From: Microcoleus sp036705565
Lineage (GTDB): Bacteria; Cyanobacteriota; Cyanobacteriia; Cyanobacteriales; Microcoleaceae
Assembly (NCBI GenBank): GCA_036705565.1
Contig: JAUBUY010000001.1
Direction: 5' to 3' (one strand)
DNA: 64,000 bases
Both the position numbers and the translations under genes were made by a program. The notes under the pieces were generated by a model. It searched no databases and was not told the DNA's origin. It was given only the letters and a program-made list of their open reading frames with translations. Below, piece by piece: positions 52,208-60,469 of the stretch. Positions within the stretch are counted from its first letter, which is position 1. Each line of letters opens with the position of its first letter.

Positions 52208-52786
52208 GTGATTGCAATCTATCCAGGCAGCTTTGACCCCATTACCTTCGGTCACGCAGACATTATCGAGCGGGGATCTAAACTGTTCGATCGGGTAATT
52301 GTTACCGTAGTCAGAAACCCCAGCAAAACCCCTCTCTTCACCGTAGAGGAACGGATCGAGCAGATCCGGCGCTCTACCCAACACTTGCCAAATGTAGAAG
52401 TAGACAGTTTTGAGGGTTTGACAGTAAACTATGCTAAGATTCGACAAGCCAAAGTGCTGCTGCGGGGGCTCCGGGTATTAACAGATTTTGAAATGGAACT
52501 CCAGATGGCCCACACCAATAAAACCCTTCTGGGTGAAATTGAAACAGTTTTTTTGGCAACTTCTAACGAGTACAGCTTTTTAAGTAGTAGTGTAGTTAAA
52601 GAAATAGCCAAGTTTGGTGGCTCCGTAGATCATCTTGTTCCGAAACACGTCGCCCTAGATATTTACAAATGTTACGCCAGCAGGAACCAACTCGCATCGA
52701 ACCCGACATTACCGGACGCGGCACTGAGAACGAATCACCTCAGAACACAGCCACCTTCGGAGATCCCACCCGAACCGCAGGAGTAG
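52208..52786 (+). CDS. coaD: Phosphopantetheine adenylyltransferase
   Basis: CoaD makes dephospho-CoA from pantetheine phosphate and ATP, the fourth step of CoA synthesis. The product begins with the nucleotidyltransferase motif YPGSFDPITFGH and has VNPSKTP-like, RGLRVLTDFEMELQMAHTN and EYSFLSSSVVKEIA. The conserved part is complete by about residue 160; a Pro/Gln-rich tail extends to 192 residues and overlaps the next gene by 118 nt. The start is GTG at 52208. Confidence 0.93.
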   Translation: MIAIYPGSFDPITFGHADIIERGSKLFDRVIVTVVRNPSKTPLFTVEERIEQIRRSTQHLPNVEVDSFEGLTVNYAKIRQAKVLLRGLRVLTDFEMELQMAHTNKTLLGEIETVFLATSNEYSFLSSSVVKEIAKFGGSVDHLVPKHVALDIYKCYASRNQLASNPTLPDAALRTNHLRTQPPSEIPPEPQE

Positions 52787-53355
52787 ACATCCAGCGGGAA
52801 TTGAATCGGCTTGAGGAAATTGTTCTCGACAGCCCGCGAATTCCTATGACCAGACGCACTCTGGTGGATGAAGAACAGTTGCTCGATCAGTTAGACTTGG
52901 TGAGGCTAAATTTGCCGATCGCCTTTCAGGAAGCCGAGACGATCATCCGGCACAAGGACGACTTGCTTCAAGAGGCGGAACTTTACGCTCAGGAAGTGAT
53001 AGAAGCAGCAGAACAGAGAGCAGCAGAAATTTTAAACGATATGGGCCTGCTTCAGCAGGCGAAGATAGAGGCAGATCAGTTGCGGCAGCAAGTTTTGCTC
53101 GACTGCGAGGCAATTCAGCAGGCGACGCTGGCGGAAGTCGAACAAATTCGCTACCAGGCTCAAGAGGAATTGGAAGAGATGAGAGTCAGGGCGATGGCTG
53201 AATGCGAGGAAATTCAAAACGGAGCCGATGATTATGCCGACCAAGTGCTCGATAATATCGAGCACAAGTTGAGCGATATGCTGCGCGTGATCCGCAACGG
53301 GCGCGATCAGTTGGATAGTGTTTCTGCGTCCCACATTCATCACAACAACGGTTAG
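52669..53355 (+). CDS. Coiled-coil (DivIVA/ATPase-b-like) protein
   Basis: A 228-residue hydrophilic protein dominated by a long coiled coil (about residues 60-200, rich in Glu, Gln, Ala; LLQEAELYAQEVIEAAEQRA), with a disordered N terminus that overlaps the coaD tail in another frame. Such proteins in cyanobacteria are annotated as DivIVA-like or F0F1-subunit-b-like; the role is unknown. A later start (for example near residue 40) is possible because the overlapping region is not clearly conserved. A strong terminator follows 37 bp after the stop. Confidence 0.75.
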   Translation: MLRQQEPTRIEPDITGRGTENESPQNTATFGDPTRTAGVDIQRELNRLEEIVLDSPRIPMTRRTLVDEEQLLDQLDLVRLNLPIAFQEAETIIRHKDDLLQEAELYAQEVIEAAEQRAAEILNDMGLLQQAKIEADQLRQQVLLDCEAIQQATLAEVEQIRYQAQEELEEMRVRAMAECEEIQNGADDYADQVLDNIEHKLSDMLRVIRNGRDQLDSVSASHIHHNNG

Positions 53356-53391
53356 CCCACAGTGAACTCATTGCTTGAACATTTCTAAAAG

Positions 53392-53418
53392 TCTACCTAA
53401 TTTAGGTAGATTTTTTTT
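53392..53418 (+). terminator. Rho-independent terminator
   Basis: TCTACCTAA (53392-53400) pairs with TTAGGTAGA (53402-53410) and is followed by eight T residues. It ends the coaD/coiled-coil unit. A second GTAGATTTTTTTT follows, so termination may be reinforced. Confidence 0.88.
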
Positions 53419-53447
53419 CGCAGTAGATTTTTTTTCGCAATAGTCTC

Positions 53448-53551
53448 TATAGCAATCCTCGCATAATTTGTGAATTTCTTACTCCCTCCCCGAAACCGCG
53501 GGGAGGGTTGGGATGGGGTAAAAAATTTACGACTCTTTTAGGATTGCTATA
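53448..53551. repeat. ATAGCAATCCT palindromic repeat, type 1 copy b
   Basis: Ends TATAGCAATCCT and AGGATTGCTATA are exact inverse copies; the body CGCATAATTTGTGAATTTCT plus ACTCCCTCC...GGAGGG matches copy a at 25143-25246. Confidence 0.82.
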
Positions 53552-53812
53552 TAGCACTCCTCGCATCATTTGCATAATTATTGTAGGGGCAATCCCACGC
53601 CCGGTTGCCCGATAGATAGGGGGTAGGCACTCTTAGGAATGAGAATTAAATAACTTCCACTCTTGAAAGTGGGATGGGCGGGACGCCCGTCCGTTTTGGA
53701 CGGGCTATAAGAGCCCATCCCACAATAACAATTAAAATTGTAAGTTATTTAATTCGCGATCCTTAGCACTACCCCAACAAATTTATCTGAATCATTTAGG
53801 ATTGCTATATGT
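53549..53812. repeat. ATAGCAAT palindromic repeat, type 2 copy b, interrupted
   Basis: Same repeat as 25314-25445 but reversed and split by MITE copy B. The flanks GGGTAGGCACTC and GCACTACCCC rejoin to the uninterrupted form when the element and one TTA are removed. Confidence 0.82.
53636..53762. mobile_element. MITE copy B, nested in a repeat
   Basis: A 127-bp palindromic element with arms GGAATGAGAATTAAATAACTT and AAGTTATTTAATTCGCGATCC, flanked by TTA at 53633-53635 and 53763-53765. The empty site is present in reversed orientation at about 25356-25365. Its two interior half-arms do not match each other well (left GGGCGGGACGCCCGTCC; right GGACGGGCTATAAGAGCCC). Confidence 0.88.
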
Positions 53813-53966
53813 GTTGTTAGTGTTTTATAAGTTTATTGACGCGGTAAATCCCCTGCTGAAGCTCGGCTTTTTAGTTACGGGGACTTTGTTAGGTTGTTGG
53901 GCGATTATTTACCTGTTGCAGAAAGTTTTGCCCAAAAATTACAGCCAGTACATTTTGGGAATTTAA
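53811..53966 (+). CDS. Small membrane protein (unassigned)
   Basis: A 51-residue frame starting with GTG at 53811: VLLVFYKFIDAVNPLLKLGF, then LVTGTLLGCWAIIYLLQKV (one clear transmembrane helix), then LPKNYSQYILGI. The protein-like composition and polar C terminus suggest a real small membrane protein, but homology was not tested. It is convergent with the glycosyltransferase at 53981, and starts at the edge of a repeat, so the true start may be the later GTG. Confidence 0.45.
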   Translation: MLLVFYKFIDAVNPLLKLGFLVTGTLLGCWAIIYLLQKVLPKNYSQYILGI

Positions 53967-53980
53967 TCAAATTTTGTGTT

Positions 53981-54712
53981 TCAGCGGATGTCTTCATAAA
54001 ACTGCTTGAGATACCGGGGAGAAACGCCAAAGCCCCACAAAAAACCAATCGCAAGATAGATCGCAATAGCTTTAAATTCGCCCCAACTCGCAACTCGTCG
54101 ATCGCTACTTTCCACTACCCGATTGACTAACTTAAGTCTCCCGCGTCGCACTAACTTCAAACACAAATCCGCTTCCTCCATAATTGGCAGCGCAGCATCG
54201 AAACCCTCGCATTCCCAAAAATCGGTACGGCGACAAAAAATAACTTGGTCGCCAAACAGCAGGCGCAATCCTTGGAAAAATAAATGAGGTCGAAATAACA
54301 GCGGCGCGTAATAAGTTTTGAGGTAATTGTGGAGGGAAAAACCCCATTTTGTTTGCTGCGAACCAGCCATCAGGGAGATAAACCCGCCACCGGAAATTTC
54401 GGCATCGGACAATGTTTTCTGGATAACTGCTACAATGTCGTCGGGAACTAAAGTATCGGCGTGCAGAAAGCACAGAATTTCACCGGTGGCGACTTGAGCA
54501 CCTAAGTTCATTTGCAGGGAACGTCCGGCTATACTGCTAGAAATAACGCGGATGCCGGCGGAAAGTGCGATCGCCGTTGTGTCGTCTTGACTGCCGCCGT
54601 CTACCACCAACACTTCCCAAGCGGGAGGATTAAGGATGCTGAGTTGGCGGAGGGTGCGTTTCAGACAAGTCGCTTCGTTGAGGGCTGGGATGATAATAGA
54701 AACGCGATCCAT
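53981..54712 (-). CDS. GT2 glycosyltransferase (TIGR04283 type)
   Basis: A 243-residue family-2 glycosyltransferase of the cyanobacterial group often named after arsenosugar biosynthesis. Motifs: VSIIIPALNEATCLKRTLRQ, EVLVVDGGSQDDTTA, AGRSLQMNLGAQVATGEILC and FLHADTLVPDD, with the metal-binding HADT in place of DxD. No membrane helices except a C-terminal hydrophobic stretch (IAIYLAIGFLWGFGV). The sugar and acceptor are unknown. It is divergent from the methyltransferase. Confidence 0.85.
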   Translation of the reverse strand: MDRVSIIIPALNEATCLKRTLRQLSILNPPAWEVLVVDGGSQDDTTAIALSAGIRVISSSIAGRSLQMNLGAQVATGEILCFLHADTLVPDDIVAVIQKTLSDAEISGGGFISLMAGSQQTKWGFSLHNYLKTYYAPLLFRPHLFFQGLRLLFGDQVIFCRRTDFWECEGFDAALPIMEEADLCLKLVRRGRLKLVNRVVESSDRRVASWGEFKAIAIYLAIGFLWGFGVSPRYLKQFYEDIR

Positions 54713-54827
54713 CGGGTTGAAATTTATGCCAGAGATATTATAATAAAAAACTGTGGCGATTCACAACTAACGAGAACATAGAACTTACGCGCGCGGATTC
54801 AGAAACCTGGTGTCGGCCTGCGAACTC

Positions 54828-54955
54828 GTCAATCGATTTTCGATTTTCGATTGTAGATTTTCGATTGACTTGCGCGAGATAAATGCTCTTTCTTGAGGAT
54901 TTTCTATTTTCGATTGTGGATTGATTCCACGGGTAAATCACGTGGCGGGTACCAC
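54828..54955 (+). repeat. 128-bp dispersed repeat, copy R3
   Basis: Matches R2 base for base over most of its length, with the core CTTGCGCGAGATAAATGCTC and TTTCTTGAGGAT, and the hairpin CCACGGGTAAATCACGTGG. It ends exactly at the ATG of the methyltransferase (54956), so it forms the leader of that gene. Confidence 0.88.
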
Positions 54956-55930
54956 ATGAAGAAATTCTTGGTCACGAAACATCCGATTTTCTACAGAAAT
55001 TGGTTTTTTTGGCGTCAGTCCTATAAAATCACGCAAAAGTGCAATCGCCATCTATATTTTCCACTAATCAGGAATGAAAAAATCGTGCAGAAAACAGAAG
55101 TAAAAAATGATTTAGAATTTTACGACGAAAATGCTGATAATTGGTGGGACGAAAAATCTAAAATCTATGCTCTTTACCACCTAAATAAACCCAGATTTGA
55201 GTTTTTTGACAGACACGCGACTAATTGGCAAGGGCTGAAAACCTTAGATGTCGGGTGCGGGGGCGGCTTTTCTTGCGAGTTTATGGCCGAGAGAGGTGCT
55301 ATTGTTTCTGGGATAGATCGATCGGAGAAATGTATTGTAGCCGCTCAAAATCACGCAGTTACCAGCGGTTTTGAGATTGACTACAGGCAAGGTTTTGCCG
55401 AAAATATGCCCTACGATGACAATACCTTTGATGTGGTAATTTGCGTGGATGTTCTAGAACACGTTGCTGATTACAAACAAGTTGTGTCTGAGGTTCACAG
55501 AATTCTGAAGCCCGGAGGATTGTTCTTTTTTGATACAATTAATCGAACTTTTTCGTCGCAAGTTGTGATGATTGGGCTGATGGAAAATATTTTGCAAGAA
55601 ATTAGGCGGGGGGTTCACGATTGGGAAAAGTTTATTACGCCGGAGGAACTGTCTGCGGTAATGCGAGATACGGGTTTTGGCAATATTGAAATTAAAGGTT
55701 TTGATATGTTTGGAGAAATGGGTTCTGTTTTAGCCCAGATGCACGGTTTTTGGGGGAATTTTACACGCGGAAAGCAGTTGTTTCCTTCCGGGGCAGTTTT
55801 CAAACAAGCGGCTCAACTTTTAACAGTTAATTTCGCTAACTATATTGATTACAAAAAGTCTGGGTTGTTTAAAATCCAAATCAATGAGGATACGTCGATT
55901 ATGTATGTTGGCGTTGGGGCGAAGAATTAG
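54956..55930 (+). CDS. UbiG-like class I methyltransferase
   Basis: A class I SAM-dependent methyltransferase resembling UbiG (ubiquinone O-methyltransferase). The conserved part starts about residue 44 with KNDLEFYDENADNWWDE, followed by the SAM motif LDVGCGGGFSCEFMAERGA, motif II VVICVDVLEHV and the RTFSSQVVMIGLMENIL segment. In cyanobacteria quinone O-methylation is not established for this group, so the substrate is uncertain. The frame begins at 54893; the ATG at 54956 follows repeat R3, and the GTG at 55085 is where homology begins and may be the real start. Confidence 0.85.
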   Translation: MKKFLVTKHPIFYRNWFFWRQSYKITQKCNRHLYFPLIRNEKIVQKTEVKNDLEFYDENADNWWDEKSKIYALYHLNKPRFEFFDRHATNWQGLKTLDVGCGGGFSCEFMAERGAIVSGIDRSEKCIVAAQNHAVTSGFEIDYRQGFAENMPYDDNTFDVVICVDVLEHVADYKQVVSEVHRILKPGGLFFFDTINRTFSSQVVMIGLMENILQEIRRGVHDWEKFITPEELSAVMRDTGFGNIEIKGFDMFGEMGSVLAQMHGFWGNFTRGKQLFPSGAVFKQAAQLLTVNFANYIDYKKSGLFKIQINEDTSIMYVGVGAKN

Positions 55931-56409
55931 TCGGTTGATTGTTGATTGTTGTCATTAGGGGCGAGTTTGAGACGGATTTGGGCGATCGACAAATCCGGCT
56001 ATAACCCGCCTCTATTGCATTTTTTAGGGTACGCACGCAGCGGTACACCTTATCCTGTTGAGTGCAATACACATATTCCGTAGGCACTGCGCCGTATCCT
56101 TACTGTATTGCGGGCAATTGAGAATTGCTATATTGGCGATCGCACTACAAATATAATTTTAAGACCTAATTGCAAATAATTACTAACTATTTTTTAAGTT
56201 AAGCCCTTGCGTCGCGCTGTCTTAGCGTCCACAAACACCGCTCCGTGTGAATTTGGGGCTGCTTGTGCTGAGTTTAAACCTAGTCTGACAGCATTATGTA
56301 ACAAATCTTAATGGTAGACTCTTGACAATTTATCTAAATTGCATGGTAGCTTATTGAATATTAATTGCAATAAGTGCCGGAAGTTAACAGTACCTGGAGG
56401 TCAATCACC
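55931..56409. other. Intergenic, no gene seen
   Basis: About 480 bp with no gene. Contains a TTGACA box (56322) that could be a -35 for the cupin-flavodoxin cluster, but with a poor -10. A GGAGGT ribosome-binding site lies at about 56395-56400. Confidence 0.45.
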
Positions 56410-56736
56410 GTGACAGCAGCAATAGTTTCCGCATCCGCCGATCGAATCAGCGACGGACAACCCGCCGACAGCCAAAAACTGATGAGTTTGGGTAAAAATT
56501 CCGAAATACCTGACCTCGATAACTCCAAAGATGTAACCCTCGCCGTCTTAGAAGGAGGGGGAACTCTCACGGTGTGCGATCGAACAGTCACTTTAAAACC
56601 CGGAGTATTTGTGTTTGTACCCGCAGGCATCCCGCGCAGTCTAAAAGTACAAACGACGCTGAATCTGTTACTAATTGACGGAGAAGCAGACCCAGATATG
56701 AGCGAGTCAGCTTGGTTGATGAATTTTCAAATTTAA
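56410..56736 (+). CDS. Small cupin protein
   Basis: A protein of about 108 residues with a single cupin barrel (LAVLEGGGTLTVCDRTVTLK, PGVFVFVPAGIPRSLKV). The metal-binding His set is reduced, so metal binding is uncertain. GTG at 56410 follows a strong GGAGGT about 10 nt upstream; the earlier start at 56374 lacks one. It is the first gene of a short plus-strand cluster with the zinc-ribbon peptide and flavodoxin. Confidence 0.75.
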   Translation: MTAAIVSASADRISDGQPADSQKLMSLGKNSEIPDLDNSKDVTLAVLEGGGTLTVCDRTVTLKPGVFVFVPAGIPRSLKVQTTLNLLLIDGEADPDMSESAWLMNFQI

Positions 56737-56740
56737 CCCA

Positions 56741-56896
56741 ATGAAAAAACAGTGTCCTTGCTGTCTTGACTCCCTGATTTCTCAGGTTTGCCACAATCGC
56801 GTCTACTGTTTTTGCATGAATTGCAGGCAGGAAATGCCAAATCCTGACTCAAAAAAAAGAAATCTCAAACCCTGTCAACTTCTACCTTCGGAGTAA
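56741..56896 (+). CDS. 51-residue zinc-ribbon-like protein
   Basis: An ORF below the usual length threshold: MKKQCPCCLDSLISQVCHNR, then VYCFCMNCRQEMP, then a basic tail. Cys residues pair as CPCC and CFCMNC, a zinc-ribbon-like pattern I have seen in small cyanobacterial proteins. It lies 4 bp after the cupin stop and 2 bp before flavodoxin, so it should be co-transcribed. Function unknown. Confidence 0.6.
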   Translation: MKKQCPCCLDSLISQVCHNRVYCFCMNCRQEMPNPDSKKRNLKPCQLLPSE

Positions 56897-56898
56897 CA

Positions 56899-57411
56899 AT
56901 GTCGAAATCAATTGGTCTTTTCTACGGAACTACAACTGGCAAAACTGAGTCTGTGGCTGAAATGATTCGGGATGAATTTGGTGGCGATATCGTGACTTTG
57001 CACGAGATAGGCAGCATTGAAAATGATGATTTTGCTGAATACGAATGTCTGATTATCGCTTGTCCGACTTGGAATATCGGCGAACTGCAAAGCGACTGGG
57101 AAGGTTTTTTCCCAGAACTTGATGATATTGATTTTAGCGGCAAAAAGGTGGCTTATTTGGGAACTGGCGACCAAGAGGGCTACCCGGATAATTTTATGGA
57201 TGCCATGGGGGTTTTGGCTGAGAAAATCACGGAACAGGGCGGCGAAACTGTTGGCTATTGGCCGATAGACGGCTATGATTTTAATGAATCTAAAGCGGTA
57301 GTTAATGGCAAATTTTTTGGTCTTGCGATCGATGAAGACAACCAATCCGATCTGACGGAAGCACGGGTAAAATCTTGGGTATCTCAACTCAAGACAGAAT
57401 TTGCGATCTAG
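56899..57411 (+). CDS. isiB: Flavodoxin
   Basis: A 170-residue long-chain flavodoxin, an FMN electron carrier that replaces ferredoxin in photosynthesis under iron limitation. It has the phosphate-binding loop YGTTTGKTESVAE, the FMN tryptophan and acidic loop PTWNIGELQSDW, and the GTGDQEGYPDNF segment; the C terminus WPIDGYDFNESKA fits cyanobacterial IsiB. ATG follows directly on the zinc-ribbon gene. Iron regulation is likely but no Fur box was identified. Confidence 0.95.
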   Translation: MSKSIGLFYGTTTGKTESVAEMIRDEFGGDIVTLHEIGSIENDDFAEYECLIIACPTWNIGELQSDWEGFFPELDDIDFSGKKVAYLGTGDQEGYPDNFMDAMGVLAEKITEQGGETVGYWPIDGYDFNESKAVVNGKFFGLAIDEDNQSDLTEARVKSWVSQLKTEFAI

Positions 57412-57561
57412 GATTAATGGTGGGCAGGTTTTGCAATTACTCGTTACCAGGATCTGCCTCCAATTTTACTCAGCGATGCAAAGCCTTTGGACATCGGTTC
57501 CCAAGAAGAGTCTGGGAACCAGTTAAAATTATTAATAGCTCCCTTTTCTAACTTAAAAGTG

Positions 57562-58299
57562 ATGAGATATACTTCAGATGATGTGCTATGGCTAAGTGCC
57601 AGTCCGAGTTTGCAATTATTCGATATTTCTCTCATTAACTACTTAAATCATTCAGTACCAATACAAATATGGGAATACGAACAAACGGAAGATGAAGCTT
57701 GCTCTTTAGATGTCGCCGTTGATCTACTACATCACTATTTGAAAGCGCGGAATAGCCCAATTCATCTAATCGGTCACAGTACCAGCGGACTAATTGGTTT
57801 AATGTATGCCCGCCGCTATCCTCACAAAGTCAGCTCTTTGGGACTTTTAGCTGTCGGCTTGCCATCTGCTATTAATTGGCAAGCTCATTACTATACACAT
57901 CTTTCTGCTTTTTCCTGGAGCCGCAAACAAATTTTAACTCAAATGGTTGGCGATATGTTGGGAGAACAAAATCAGTATATCAATCAAAGATTTGTATCAT
58001 ATTTTGAAGAAGATTTAGCACTTTCGCCTTCGCCTCACTCGTTATTTAGTACGACTAATTTATCCGATGGGGGTGTAGAAGTACCTTTGTTGTTATGCAG
58101 TAGCAAGACGGACTTTGTAGTATCTCCTATTGTCATGCGCCCCTGGCTTAAGTTTCTGAAAAAGGGCGATCGACTTTGGGAATGTAAAGATGGTAGGCAT
58201 TTTTTTCATCACTTCTATCCAGAACAAGTTGGGGAAGAAATACTAAACTTTTGGCTGTCTCTACACAGTCGCCAACCGATTTTAGATTTGAGGTTCTAG
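57562..58299 (+). CDS. Alpha/beta hydrolase
   Basis: A protein of about 245 residues of the alpha/beta hydrolase fold. The nucleophile elbow is LIGHSTSGLIGLMYARRYP (Ser in GHSTS), followed by a cap-like helical region, PLLLCSSKTDFVVSP (Asp strand) and DGRHFFHHFYP near the end (catalytic His). The frame extends to a TTG at 57487; the ATG at 57562 is a conservative choice. Substrate unknown. Confidence 0.72.
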   Translation: MRYTSDDVLWLSASPSLQLFDISLINYLNHSVPIQIWEYEQTEDEACSLDVAVDLLHHYLKARNSPIHLIGHSTSGLIGLMYARRYPHKVSSLGLLAVGLPSAINWQAHYYTHLSAFSWSRKQILTQMVGDMLGEQNQYINQRFVSYFEEDLALSPSPHSLFSTTNLSDGGVEVPLLLCSSKTDFVVSPIVMRPWLKFLKKGDRLWECKDGRHFFHHFYPEQVGEEILNFWLSLHSRQPILDLRF

Positions 58300-58495
58300 A
58301 TTTGCGCCACTATTGACATAAATAAGTAACAAGTTTTGGGGTGCTAAAAGCAGTCTACTCGCCAGCCTGCCAAAATTTACTACAGATTCAACTCTTTATA
58401 TATCAAGACTTTGCAGCACTAGCAGCTTCCCGCAATGAAAATCTACGGTTAATGTATTATGATATATTAATAAGTTTTATTGTCAATAATTAATT
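58300..58495. other. Intergenic before histidine kinase
   Basis: No gene. AT-rich sequence (TATGATATATTAATAAG near 58458) is a plausible promoter for the kinase. Confidence 0.35.
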
Positions 58496-60469
58496 ATGAA
58501 AAATATAAGGAGTGCGATCGAGGGCGACAACAGCTCAATCAAGAGCCCGCCGTACTTTCGAGTACCGCTGAGCCTCAAAATTATCGTGCCGTTTCTAAGC
58601 GTATCCGTCACTCTATTGTTATTAGTCATACACACAGTCAAAATCGGATTTGCCAACACTCTCGAAAAAGGAGTGCGCGATCAAGTTGAAAACCAAGCAT
58701 TTTTAGCCGTGCGAGACTTCAAAAGTCGATCGACTCAATTGATAATGCAAGCCAAACTGCTATCAGAAGAAGCCCAACTTATTCGCGCTATAGAAAAGAA
58801 AAACACAGACATCTTGCGTCAAGATATATTATCTCTAAAAACCACATTTAAACTAGATTTAGTCAAAGTAGTAGATGGGCGGGGCGAAATGGTAGCAGAG
58901 TTGCGAGAAGATTCGCTCATAGATAAGAAGTTAATCAATAGCGCAGCGATAAATTCAGCACTTAAAGGCTTAGAAAAGTCAAATTTTGTCAGCATTGATG
59001 GCAAAGCGCAAGCATTGCTAGTAGGATTTGCACCGATTAGAAGCAAGAATAGGATAATTGGTGCTGTACTCGTCGGTGACTTAGTGACAGACGAACAATT
59101 GCATAAAATCAACATTGACACTAAGAGTAAAAACTACTTCGCAATCTTTAAATCAGGAGAATTAATTGCTACTGATTTTCCCCAAATTCGCTCTAAATCT
59201 TGGAAAAAACCTACACCACAGACATCGACTACTAAAATAGATATTGAGCGCCTGTCTTACATAATGAAAACGGTAGAAATCTCCGAAATAGGCGATAGCA
59301 TAGCTCTAGGTGTGTTTAGCCCAATGGCGACAGTGCAGCAAACGCAATTAACTTTATCTCAACGGCTAGATAGTTTCTTTTGGGCAGGGGTAATTCTAGC
59401 CACGATTGTTGGTGCTGTAGTTAGCCGAATCATCGGAAAACCAATTCTAGATTTAACTCAAAATGTGAATTGGATGGCAAGCAATGAATACTTTTCTGGT
59501 AGAGTACCCATTCCTTCCTCTGATGAGGTAGGTCAACTTGCGGAAGCTTTCAACTGTATGATAGAACAAGTAGAAAATCGCGATCGTACACTAAACCTAC
59601 AATTGCACCAACTGCAACAAACGCTTCACGATTTAAAAAATGCCCAATCTCAACTAATTCAAGCCGAAAAAATGTCCAGTTTGGGGTTGATGATGGCTGG
59701 TATTGCTCACGAAATTAACAACCCAGTTAACTTTATTTATGGCAACCTCTCTCACGCTAATCAATATACTCAAGATTTGCTCAGGCTTGTAGGACTTTAC
59801 CAGCAGGAATTTCCGAATGCAAGCGCGCCGATTCAAGACTGCATCGAGGAAATTGAACTCGACTTTTTATCAGAAGATTTGTCGAAGTTACTATCTTCGA
59901 TGAAAATGGGTACTGAGCGAATTCAGCAAATTGTTTTGTCCCTGCGAAACTTCTCTAGGTTAGATGAAGCTGAAATGAAACCTGTCGATATCCATGAAGG
60001 AATTGACAGCACTCTATTAATTTTAAATAGCAAAATCAAAACAGCGATTAAAGTAATTAAAAATTATGGAAAATTGCCCTTAGTAGAGTGCTATCCGTCG
60101 CAGTTAAACCAGGTATTCATGAATATCATAGCCAATGCTGCTGATGCACTGTTGAGCAATCCAAATCTGCGAAACAAGGAGATTGAAATCCTCACAGAAA
60201 TAGCAGGAGTAAATCAAGTTGTGGTGAAGATTAGAGATAACGGTAATGGGATTGACCCGGATGCAATTAATAAGCTATTTGACCCATTTTTTACCACTAA
60301 ACCTGTGGGTAAAGGAACTGGTTTAGGGCTGTCAATTTCCTACCAGATAATCGAGAAGCATCAAGGGAAAATAGAAGTGAATTCGGAAATAGGGCAGGGA
60401 GCAGAGTTTGTGATTTATTTGCCGATTAAAGCCCGCACCCAAGAAGCCGCTTGTTTGTGCCAGAGTTAA
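58496..60469 (+). CDS. Membrane sensor histidine kinase
   Basis: A 657-residue two-component sensor kinase. Order: a cytoplasmic start, a first membrane helix (ISLKIIVPFLSVSVTLLLLV, about 25-45), an extracytoplasmic sensor of Cache type (about 50-285), a second helix (FFWAGVILATIVGAVV, about 293-310), a HAMP linker, a coiled coil, the HisKA dimer domain with phospho-acceptor His405 (MAGIAHEINNPVNF), and an HATPase with the N (VFMNIIANAADALL), G1 (DNGNGIDPDAI) and G2 (GKGTGLGLSISYQII) boxes. It has no receiver domain and no regulator gene beside it, so its partner is unknown. Confidence 0.93.
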   Translation: MKNIRSAIEGDNSSIKSPPYFRVPLSLKIIVPFLSVSVTLLLLVIHTVKIGFANTLEKGVRDQVENQAFLAVRDFKSRSTQLIMQAKLLSEEAQLIRAIEKKNTDILRQDILSLKTTFKLDLVKVVDGRGEMVAELREDSLIDKKLINSAAINSALKGLEKSNFVSIDGKAQALLVGFAPIRSKNRIIGAVLVGDLVTDEQLHKINIDTKSKNYFAIFKSGELIATDFPQIRSKSWKKPTPQTSTTKIDIERLSYIMKTVEISEIGDSIALGVFSPMATVQQTQLTLSQRLDSFFWAGVILATIVGAVVSRIIGKPILDLTQNVNWMASNEYFSGRVPIPSSDEVGQLAEAFNCMIEQVENRDRTLNLQLHQLQQTLHDLKNAQSQLIQAEKMSSLGLMMAGIAHEINNPVNFIYGNLSHANQYTQDLLRLVGLYQQEFPNASAPIQDCIEEIELDFLSEDLSKLLSSMKMGTERIQQIVLSLRNFSRLDEAEMKPVDIHEGIDSTLLILNSKIKTAIKVIKNYGKLPLVECYPSQLNQVFMNIIANAADALLSNPNLRNKEIEILTEIAGVNQVVVKIRDNGNGIDPDAINKLFDPFFTTKPVGKGTGLGLSISYQIIEKHQGKIEVNSEIGQGAEFVIYLPIKARTQEAACLCQS

